From NCBI GenBank assembly GCA_947373775.1, contig CANBZE010000155.1:1-5548 (forward strand): a DNA stretch of 5,548 nucleotides, in the 5' to 3' direction. The position numbers and the translations under genes are program-made. The notes beneath the pieces are model-generated. The model was not told the DNA's origin. It saw only the letters and a list, made by a program, of their open reading frames with translations, and ran no database searches. Shown in pieces: positions 1-5,548 of the stretch (within the stretch, counting starts at the first letter, position 1; the number at the start of each line of letters is the position of its first letter). The DNA comes from Alphaproteobacteria bacterium. GTDB lineage: Bacteria > Pseudomonadota > Alphaproteobacteria > Micropepsales > Micropepsaceae.

Positions 1-2764
1 CGGCCGAGGGCACTTCCCAATGGCTGGCCAGCACGGCATGGGCGCCCGCGCTGAAGAACGCATCGGCCAGGCCCTGCAGCGCGCCGCCGCCAAAGCTCTT
101 GCCGCCGCCGGCGCCGGTGTTGCAGGCCGACAGCACCACCAGATTGGCATTGATCTTCAGGCCCGCGATCTCGCTGGCGGTGAGAAGACCATCGGCGCTG
201 GTGGAGGTGGCCGGAGTGCCGGGCGGCGACAGCACCAGGCCCGGCTGGGCCTGGCAGTGCAGTTCGCCCGGCAACATGCCGTGGGTGGCGAAATACAGCA
301 CCGCATATTGGTCCAGCGACTTGGCGCGCAAGGCCGCTTCGCTGGCGCCGGCGCCCATCAGGATATCGTCAGGGGACGCACCCAGGTCGCGGCCCACCGC
401 CTGAACCTCGGCCGCGGTTTCGGGCAAGGGTTGCAGGGCGCGCAGCAGCGCCGGATCGGTAGGCCCGCCCGCCTGACAGGCGGCGGCCAGCGCATTCAGC
501 GCCAGCGCCTGGTTGGCGCCGCCGCCCTGGAAAGTGGGATTGCCCACGCCCAGGAATGGCTTGGCGTTTGCCGTGCGGGCCACACCGCGCAGCGCCAGGA
601 AGGCGCGGGCCGACGGCGTGCTGGACACGGCGGTCTTGCGGATCAGCCAGGCGGCGCCCACGTAATCGCGCGGTTGGCCCGGCGCGGCCGTTACCAGAAG
701 CGAGAAGGGAAGACTGGCCAGATCGCCGCTGGTGGCCACCACCAGGTGATCGACATTCGCTAGCTGCGGCGAGACCGGGCCCAACGTTTCATTATAAAGC
801 GTGGCGGCATTGGCCAGGTTGAAGTCCGGCAGCTTGCCCAGCTTGGGCACAAAGGCGCTGCGCAGATCGGCGATGTCGGCGGCCAGATCGTCGACGTTGG
901 TCTGGATCGGCTTGACCGTCAGGCCTTCGGACGTGACCAGCAGCACGTAGGCGGAATGAACCCCGATCACAAAACCGGCAAAGGCTTCGCGCGGATGCAA
1001 GGTGCGCTTCATGGCGTCCAGGCTCACCGCGCCCGGATCGGCCATGGTGGCATAGGCGGGGAAGTCGGCATGCAGCTTGGCGCTGGCCGCATCGGCGCGG
1101 CTGGTGGCTGTCTCCAGCGCCGCCGACAGCGCCAGTTCGCGCTTGGCGTCCCGCAGGTCATTGGTCTTGGCGCGCTCGGCGGCCAGGGCCATGCGGCCTT
1201 CGTCACGGGCGCGCAACGCATCGTCGGTGGCGCGCACCTGCGCGGCCAGGGCCGGGGTCTCCGCCGCGCGCTGTGCCGCCATGCGCGCGATGGTCTGTCC
1301 GGTGACGCCGCTGTCGGTCATCTGGGCGGCGGTGAACATCTCGCCTTCCAGCCGGGCGCGATCGGGACCACTCAGCGAAGCATTGGCGGCCGTCAGGAAC
1401 GGCACGATCTGGTCGGCCACGATCTGGCTGCGCGCCAGCGGATTCTTGGCCAGCAAGGCGAAGGCTTCGCGATAGGACGCGAGAGCTGAGGGATAAATCT
1501 GTTCGTCGCTGTAGAAACGGCCCAGCTGCAGCAGCGCCTGGATGGTGGGACCGCCCTCGCCGAACAGCTTGCGGTCCATCGCCAGCGCGTCGCTGTAATT
1601 GCGTTCCGCCACCACCACGCGCCCCTGGCGGGCATTGATCTCGCCCATCAGGGTCACGATGTCCGCCCGCCAGGCCAGCGGCAGGTCGGGATGGGCAGTG
1701 ATGATGTATAGCGCTTTTTCGGCGGCGACTTGGGCGCCGGCATTGTTGTTCATGCGCAATTCCAGCGCCGCCTGTACCCGCAGCGCGTGGGCCAGTTCAC
1801 CGTCCAGCAGGGTGGTGACCACCGGCGGATTGCCGTTCATGTCCAGCCCGCCATTGCGCACCGCATCCACTGCGCGCTGGCGCGCCAGCACGTCCTGGCG
1901 CGAAAAGATCAGGGCTTCTTCATAGTGACGCTGATTGGCGGCATCGAGCCCGCGATAGGAGGCAAGCCGGGCACGGATTTCCGGGCTGGGCGCGGCTTCC
2001 ACGATAGGCGTGGCGCGGCGGAACAAGGCGGCGGCTTCATCGAAGCGCCGCTGGTTGGAAACCTGCAGTGCCAATTCCAGGAGAGTTGCGCCGACAGCGG
2101 CGGAATCGGGCCCGAACAACCTTGTCTCGATATCCAGCGCGTCACGATAGGCTTGCTCGGCGGCGGGATAATTGCCGCCCGCGCTGGCGCGGCTGCCGGC
2201 GCTGCGCAGTTGCAGATAGCCGGAATAATCATTGGCGTTGGCGTTCAGCACCCGGGGCGTGAAACCGGCCTTGACGGCGGCGGTCGCGGCCGCGGCGCCC
2301 GAAACCGGCGCGCCTGCAGTGGCGGTAATCGCGGCGGAGAGGACATCAATCATGCCCGGCAAACCATCGGCCAGCACCAGGCTGGCCGGCGTCACCGCAG
2401 CCAGCACCACATGCGGGGCGTCCCCGGTGCCGGATGTGCAGGAGAAAAGATAGGTCGCGGCGTCCAGGCTCTTGCCGCCATCGCAGCGCAGGCCCGCCGC
2501 AGTGCTGTCGGTGGGCAACCCGCGAATGGCGCCCGCCACCGCGGAACGGCGCGCCGCGTCGCTGCCGGTCAGGCCCGAACCCAGCGCGACCCGGTGAATA
2601 CCGCCGGTCGTGACCTTGCCGGCACAAACGATGCCGCTGCCGTCCAGGCGGCAGGCTTCGCCGGCCATGTTGTTGCCAAGATCGCCCGGCGCGGCGTTCG
2701 CCGGCGCGGACGCAAGCACCGCAAGGGCGGCGCCGGCCAGAAGAGTGAGCGGGATGTATCGCAT
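1..2764 (-). CDS. Exported TPR-CHAT caspase-like protease (partial, C-terminus outside window)
   Basis: From the ATG the frame stays open for 921 codons to the left edge. Residues 1-24 look like a Sec signal peptide (MRYIPLTLLAGAAL..., cleavage at ANA|AP), so a periplasmic or exported location is predicted. Residues 38-109 hold two cysteine pairs (Cys38/47, Cys94/109). Residues about 182-441 carry TPRs of the kinesin-light-chain type; YRDALDIETRLFGPDS (206-221) and YSDALAMDRKLFGEGG (390-405) are equivalent repeat positions. An Ala/Arg/Glu-rich helix, probably coiled coil, spans about 495-565. The CHAT domain (clan CD, caspase/separase fold) runs from about 570 to the edge, with the His box YFATHG (His828) and the Cys box LSACNTG (Cys881), both intact, then the conserved HWEVPSA. 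I estimate 60-100 residues are cut off. It starts 8 bp after tpsB and is probably translationally coupled to it. The substrate is unknown; processing of TpsA is an inference. The family assignment is secure, the role is not. Confidence 0.95.
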   Translation of the reverse strand, partial: MRYIPLTLLAGAALAVLASAPANAAPGDLGNNMAGEACRLDGSGIVCAGKVTTGGIHRVALGSGLTGSDAARRSAVAGAIRGLPTDSTAAGLRCDGGKSLDAATYLFSCTSGTGDAPHVVLAAVTPASLVLADGLPGMIDVLSAAITATAGAPVSGAAAATAAVKAGFTPRVLNANANDYSGYLQLRSAGSRASAGGNYPAAEQAYRDALDIETRLFGPDSAAVGATLLELALQVSNQRRFDEAAALFRRATPIVEAAPSPEIRARLASYRGLDAANQRHYEEALIFSRQDVLARQRAVDAVRNGGLDMNGNPPVVTTLLDGELAHALRVQAALELRMNNNAGAQVAAEKALYIITAHPDLPLAWRADIVTLMGEINARQGRVVVAERNYSDALAMDRKLFGEGGPTIQALLQLGRFYSDEQIYPSALASYREAFALLAKNPLARSQIVADQIVPFLTAANASLSGPDRARLEGEMFTAAQMTDSGVTGQTIARMAAQRAAETPALAAQVRATDDALRARDEGRMALAAERAKTNDLRDAKRELALSAALETATSRADAASAKLHADFPAYATMADPGAVSLDAMKRTLHPREAFAGFVIGVHSAYVLLVTSEGLTVKPIQTNVDDLAADIADLRSAFVPKLGKLPDFNLANAATLYNETLGPVSPQLANVDHLVVATSGDLASLPFSLLVTAAPGQPRDYVGAAWLIRKTAVSSTPSARAFLALRGVARTANAKPFLGVGNPTFQGGGANQALALNALAAACQAGGPTDPALLRALQPLPETAAEVQAVGRDLGASPDDILMGAGASEAALRAKSLDQYAVLYFATHGMLPGELHCQAQPGLVLSPPGTPATSTSADGLLTASEIAGLKINANLVVLSACNTGAGGGKSFGGGALQGLADAFFSAGAHAVLASHWEVPSA

Positions 2765-2770
2765 GGCTTG

Positions 2771-2774
2771 CCTC
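2771..2774 (-). promoter_or_regulatory. Shine-Dalgarno of the CHAT gene, overlapping the tpsB stop
   Basis: On the minus strand the junction reads TGAGGCAAGCCATG. GAGG sits six bases before the ATG, and its first two bases belong to the TGA stop of tpsB. This good spacing fixes the CHAT start at 2764 and suggests that ribosomes finishing tpsB promote initiation on the protease gene. Confidence 0.75.
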
Positions 2775-4518
2775 AGAACCGGATGCCGGCGGTGACAAAG
2801 AACTTGGTCGCCTTCTTGCCCACGTCGCTGCCGTTCACCGCACGCAAGGTGCGCGAGCCTTCCAGGCCCAGCGAGGCATTGTAGGGCAACGCCAGGCGGA
2901 CACCGCCGCCCACCGACGTGACCGACTGGTCCAGCAAGGTCGGATCGATCGCCGCGCCGCGCTGGATGTACCAGGTCTGGCCGCCATCGACATAAACATA
3001 AGGCTGGACGTTCAGGACATATTGATTGGCCCAGGGCGCGTCGTAACGCAGCTCGCCCGAGCCGCCCAAACCGTGGTCGCCGGTGATGGCGCCCGGGTCG
3101 TAGCCGCGCCCGATGCCGACTCCGCCGAAGGAAATCAGTTCGCCGTTGATCAGCGGTGCGGAAGAGAATTGCCCCTGCCCCGTCACCACCACCGAGAAGC
3201 CCTTGGGCAGGATGCCGACATAGCGCACCAGGCCGGTGAGTTTGGTGAAGTCCAGATAACCGCCCTTGCGCGACAGGTTCGCCGACAGGTTGGGCGAAGC
3301 GCCCAGTCCCGGAATGCCCTGGGCGATACCGGCGGTGGCCAGCCAGGAACCGCCCAGCCAGTTGCTGTAGAGGTAGGTGGCATTGATGTCGGCCACCCGC
3401 CACACGTCATGGGCGATGCGGCTGGCTAGGACATCGATGTCGGCCTGCTGGAAGGTGAGGCCGCCGTCGATCTGCAGCGACTGCTCGCGGGTGCGGATGA
3501 TGGGCCAGGTCAGGCGCGGGCCTACCGCCCAGCTGTCGGTGACCACGCCGAAGGCCGACAGGGTCGAGCCGGGCTGGCCGTGGGTGATGGTGCCGGCGAT
3601 GGTGCCGATCACGCCGTCGGGGCCGATGGCGCGGCGATAACGCGCCTGTCCGGCGACCTGTTCGGTGGCGTCGGGCGAGGTGGTAAAGACGCCGGACAGC
3701 TGGTCAGCGCCGTCGAAGACGGAATTGATCTCGGCATCGGCATTCAGGGTCCACAGGCCCGAATAGCGCGAGCCGCGATTGTCCGCGCCAAGGCCGCCGG
3801 TGAAGCGTGGCTGATCCACATTCACGACAAGATCGGAGGCGCCGGGAACATCCTCGGACGGCTTGAGCACGCCCGTAGCCTGGGTGCCGGGCAGATCGTT
3901 GGACAACAGCAGGCTGCGTTCCATGCTGACCAGCGGCAGCGGCGCGCGCTCCAGGCTGGGCCGAACATACTGCTTGATCTGGTCCTGGGTCGCCGGCGTG
4001 CCGCCCTGCACCGTAACATGGGCGATCTTGCCTTCGACGATATTGATGGTGAAGATGCCGTCGCGCACGCGCTGCGGCGGTACATAGGCGCGCACCAGGA
4101 TATAGCCCTTGTCGCGGTACATCTTCTCGATGCCGTCGGCCACGTCCAGGATGTTGCTGAGCTTGACGGTCTGACCGATCAGCTTGGCATAGAGCGGACG
4201 GAAGCTTTCTTCCGGCAGGGTCTTGGCGCCGGTGATTTTCAGGTCCTTCAGGGTAAAGGTCACCGTGTCCACGGCGCGGCCCACCGCCGAGCGCGACGGC
4301 GCATCGATGCTGAAATCGAAATCCGGCTGGCTTGGCGGGACCGGCACGGGGCGGTCGCCGCGGCCCGGCTGCACCGCGCCCGGCAAGGCCGAGGCGGGAA
4401 TGGTGACGGGCTGCGCCAGCACGGCCAGCGGCTGGACGGTCAACAGAGCGCCCATCAAGGCCGCGCGGCGCACGGTCTGGAGCTGCCTTTTGTTTTCAGT
4501 CTTTTCCAATGCATTCAC
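2773..4518 (-). CDS. ShlB/FhaC/HecB-type TPS outer-membrane transporter (TpsB)
   Basis: This complete 581-residue protein, a normal length for TpsB, exports the cognate TpsA across the outer membrane. Residues 1-35 are a Sec signal peptide: a basic n-region with RR at 17-18, a hydrophobic core, and likely cleavage at VLA|QP. A proline-rich linker (about 49-66) precedes two POTRA domains, about 86-163 (from TFTLKDLKITGAKTLPEES to INIVEG) and about 164-238. The barrel starts at the family signature GADNRGSRYSG (244-254). Loop L6 carries the conserved VRGY-like motif as IGRGYDPGAITGDHG (469-483), followed by SGELR. The chain ends in GIRF, with the C-terminal Phe usual for BAM-inserted barrels. 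There is no cysteine. The listed start is GTG, and an in-frame TGA 18 bases before it limits the ORF. A TTG three codons later (4507-4509) is an alternative because the GAAGAG at 4518-4523 is better spaced for it. Either start keeps the signal peptide. The gene sits between its likely substrate and a CHAT protease. Confidence 0.97.
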   Translation of the reverse strand: MNALEKTENKRQLQTVRRAALMGALLTVQPLAVLAQPVTIPASALPGAVQPGRGDRPVPVPPSQPDFDFSIDAPSRSAVGRAVDTVTFTLKDLKITGAKTLPEESFRPLYAKLIGQTVKLSNILDVADGIEKMYRDKGYILVRAYVPPQRVRDGIFTINIVEGKIAHVTVQGGTPATQDQIKQYVRPSLERAPLPLVSMERSLLLSNDLPGTQATGVLKPSEDVPGASDLVVNVDQPRFTGGLGADNRGSRYSGLWTLNADAEINSVFDGADQLSGVFTTSPDATEQVAGQARYRRAIGPDGVIGTIAGTITHGQPGSTLSAFGVVTDSWAVGPRLTWPIIRTREQSLQIDGGLTFQQADIDVLASRIAHDVWRVADINATYLYSNWLGGSWLATAGIAQGIPGLGASPNLSANLSRKGGYLDFTKLTGLVRYVGILPKGFSVVVTGQGQFSSAPLINGELISFGGVGIGRGYDPGAITGDHGLGGSGELRYDAPWANQYVLNVQPYVYVDGGQTWYIQRGAAIDPTLLDQSVTSVGGGVRLALPYNASLGLEGSRTLRAVNGSDVGKKATKFFVTAGIRF

Positions 4519-4523
4519 TCTTC
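4518..4523 (-). promoter_or_regulatory. Possible Shine-Dalgarno (GAAGAG) at the tpsA-tpsB junction
   Basis: The minus strand reads GAAGAGTGAATGCATTGG. The purine run GAAGAG overlaps the first base of the GTG taken as the tpsB start, which is too close for a normal ribosome site. It lies eight bases before the in-frame TTG at 4507-4509, which is normal spacing. It therefore bears on the choice of start: GTG (581 residues) or TTG (578 residues). The ATG at 4512-4514 is out of frame with the transporter. Confidence 0.4.
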
Positions 4524-4539
4524 GAAATGCGGTTCAGGT

Positions 4540-5548
4540 CTATTGCCACAGCGACAGGTTGCCGAACGCCGGCAGCAGGCTGGGGTCTTGCAGGGAGCCG
4601 GACGGCACATTGGGCCGCGCTACCAGATAGCGCGGACTGAGGGTGCCACCGCTGCTGCCATTGACGACGGGCGGAAGCCCGCCTTCCAGGCTGCCTGCGA
4701 CATAGCTGGTGGCCTGGTCAGACGAGGAAGGCGGCTCGGCATTGCCGCCGTCGGGACCGGCGAGATCCCCCAGCGGCGAATTGCGCGGCGGGGGCGGCGG
4801 CGGCGACGGCAGTCCCGCGATCTGCAGCACGTCGGAGCGGGCCGGCGGCGGCGGCGGACTCTGCGGCGGCGGCTGCACTGCCGCGACAAAGCCGACCAGG
4901 GCGGGCGCGGCCGCGGTGTTGGTAGCCGCCGTCAGGCCGGCGGTGCCGCTGTTGCCGGCATTGGCCGTGCCGTCGGTGACGACCGTGGTAGGAACGGTGG
5001 CGGAAACCGTGGAGGCGGGAATCATGAAATTGGTGTTGCTGGAGCTGGAGACCGAGAAAATGTAGCGGTTGCCCGTAGCGGTGACGGCGGTGGGATAGCT
5101 AGCGCCGAAGATTCCGGCGTCGCTGGTCTTCAGGCCGCCGAAGGTATCGGCCGCCGGATCGGCCGAATAGATCAGGAAGCGCGAACCGCCCGGCAACACC
5201 AGCGCGCCGGCGCCGAAATTGTTGATGAACTTGCCGGGCGTGGACAGAACGATGCCGTCGTCGCCCGTGCGCAGCGAAACGATTATTCCGCCGAGCTGCG
5301 TCAGAGCGATCGCCGACAGAACATTCGGATTGTCGATCGTGATGTTCTGCGCGACCAACTGGGCGGCGATGGTGGGGCCGGCATCCAGCACCACATCGCC
5401 GGCCGATTGAACCGTGAAGGTACCACCCGCCAGGCCGATGGCCAGGTGTGTGGTGAGCGAATTGAACAGACTGGCGTCACCAAGGCTACCGAACTCTATC
5501 TTGCCGCTGACGGCGTTGGCGGGATTGGTGAGGGTGTTGCCCGCATTG
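4540..5548 (-). CDS. Filamentous hemagglutinin-like TpsA exoprotein, C-terminal part (partial, 5' end outside window)
   Basis: The reading frame is open from the right edge to a TAG stop, giving 335 visible residues; the start, signal peptide and N-terminal TPS secretion domain are missing. Visible residues 1 to about 120 are rich in Gly, Asn, Thr and Val in short alternating stretches (NAGNTLTNP, SAGDVVLDAG, NITIDNPNV), as in the right-handed beta-helix of FHA-type passengers. Residues 123-167 form a recognisable closing module: RFLIYSADP, then DTFGGL, then GNRYIFSVS, a pattern I associate with alphaproteobacterial hemagglutinin-like proteins. From about residue 168 the sequence becomes a low-complexity Ala/Thr/Ser/Gly/Pro tail with two polyproline runs, ending GNLSLWQ. 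No cysteine is visible. I see no contact-dependent-inhibition toxin domain, and the tpsB gene follows 21 bp downstream, so this is read as the passenger of that transporter: probably a surface or secreted adhesin. Its role is inferred from family and position only. Confidence 0.88.
   Translation of the reverse strand, partial: NAGNTLTNPANAVSGKIEFGSLGDASLFNSLTTHLAIGLAGGTFTVQSAGDVVLDAGPTIAAQLVAQNITIDNPNVLSAIALTQLGGIIVSLRTGDDGIVLSTPGKFINNFGAGALVLPGGSRFLIYSADPAADTFGGLKTSDAGIFGASYPTAVTATGNRYIFSVSSSSNTNFMIPASTVSATVPTTVVTDGTANAGNSGTAGLTAATNTAAAPALVGFVAAVQPPPQSPPPPPARSDVLQIAGLPSPPPPPPRNSPLGDLAGPDGGNAEPPSSSDQATSYVAGSLEGGLPPVVNGSSGGTLSPRYLVARPNVPSGSLQDPSLLPAFGNLSLWQ
4786..4872 (-). repeat. Polyproline-coding low-complexity tract in the TpsA tail
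   Basis: On the plus strand this is a run of GGC/CGG triplets in two blocks. On the coding strand it encodes PPPQSPPPPP and, after an 11-residue spacer, SPPPPPPRNSP. CCG-type codons dominate, so the tract could vary in length by slippage in units of three bases without breaking the frame. Such tracts usually form extended, protease-accessible or cell-wall-spanning linkers. Confidence 0.8.

Larger units (their letters stand above)
1..5548 (-). other. Three-gene TPS operon: tpsA - tpsB - CHAT protease
   Basis: All three genes share one strand, with gaps of 21 bp (4519-4539) and 8 bp (2765-2772). Neither gap holds a hairpin followed by a T-run, and there is no room for a typical separate promoter. 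The order of exoprotein before transporter is common for TPS loci; the third gene is the addition. The promoter and the upstream two thirds or more of tpsA are expected beyond 5548. No stretch over 300 bases in the window lacks a gene. Confidence 0.85.

Noticed and set aside
20..763. Open frame of 247 codons on the plus strand
   Set aside because: It lies antisense to the CHAT catalytic region, which has intact His and Cys boxes on the minus strand; the plus-strand product is low-complexity Arg/Gly/Ala/Gln.
2346..2798. Minus-strand frame starting at 2798, overlapping the end of tpsB and the start of the CHAT gene
   Set aside because: It is in a different frame from the signal-peptide-bearing ATG at 2764 and ends after 150 codons, with Arg/Gly-rich out-of-frame sequence.
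1730..2884. Open frame of 384 codons on the plus strand, antisense to the CHAT gene and the end of tpsB
   Set aside because: Its translation is Gly/Ala/Arg/Gln-rich without any domain pattern and lies opposite a well-recognised coding sequence. Long antisense frames are expected in GC-rich DNA.
4512..4514. ATG near the tpsB start
   Set aside because: It is out of frame with the transporter and would give a shadow peptide; the POTRA and barrel frame uses GTG or TTG.
4519..4539. Possible transcription terminator between tpsA and tpsB, suggested by the TTCGAA palindrome
   Set aside because: The palindrome is only six bases with no GC-rich stem and no following T-run, and the gap is only 21 bp.
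4540..5046. A possible C-terminal contact-dependent-inhibition toxin and a following immunity gene
   Set aside because: The tail is low-complexity and proline-rich with no compact toxin-like domain or VENN-type marker, and the next gene is the transporter, not a small immunity gene.

Overview
The window holds three genes, all on the minus strand, packed tail to head and read from the right edge to the left. It is a two-partner secretion (TPS, type Vb) operon with a third gene attached. In transcription order: the C-terminal third or less of a filamentous-hemagglutinin-like exoprotein (TpsA; enters from the right edge, stop at 4540), a complete ShlB/FhaC/HecB-type outer-membrane transporter (TpsB; 4518 to 2773), and a TPR plus CHAT-domain caspase-like protease with its own signal peptide (start at 2764, runs off the left edge just after its catalytic core). 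The gaps are 21 bp and 8 bp, no terminator-like hairpin is visible, and the last gene's Shine-Dalgarno lies partly inside the stop codon of tpsB. One transcript is therefore the simple reading. Its promoter would lie beyond the right edge.

The DNA is GC-rich, and almost every other frame contains long spurious ORFs, as expected at this base composition. The TpsA C-terminal module (an LIYSADP ... FGGL ... GNRYIFS pattern) and the subtype of CHAT protein resemble what is common in GC-rich Alphaproteobacteria. I infer an alphaproteobacterium (Caulobacterales, Rhizobiales or Micropepsales-like) with moderate confidence; no rRNA or other strict marker is present.

How the genes fit together: all three products appear to leave the cytoplasm. 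TpsB has a signal peptide, two POTRA domains and a barrel ending in Phe. TpsA is the expected passenger, although its N-terminal secretion domain is outside the window. The CHAT protein carries a Sec-type signal peptide, a four-cysteine N-terminal segment, kinesin-light-chain-like TPRs, a coiled coil and a CHAT domain with an intact His828/Cys881 dyad. A caspase-like protease predicted to work in the periplasm, encoded directly behind a TPS transporter, is the most interesting point here. A testable idea is that it processes or quality-controls the TpsA passenger, perhaps at its long proline-rich tail, as other proteases mature Bordetella FhaB. That functional link is inference from gene order and predicted location.
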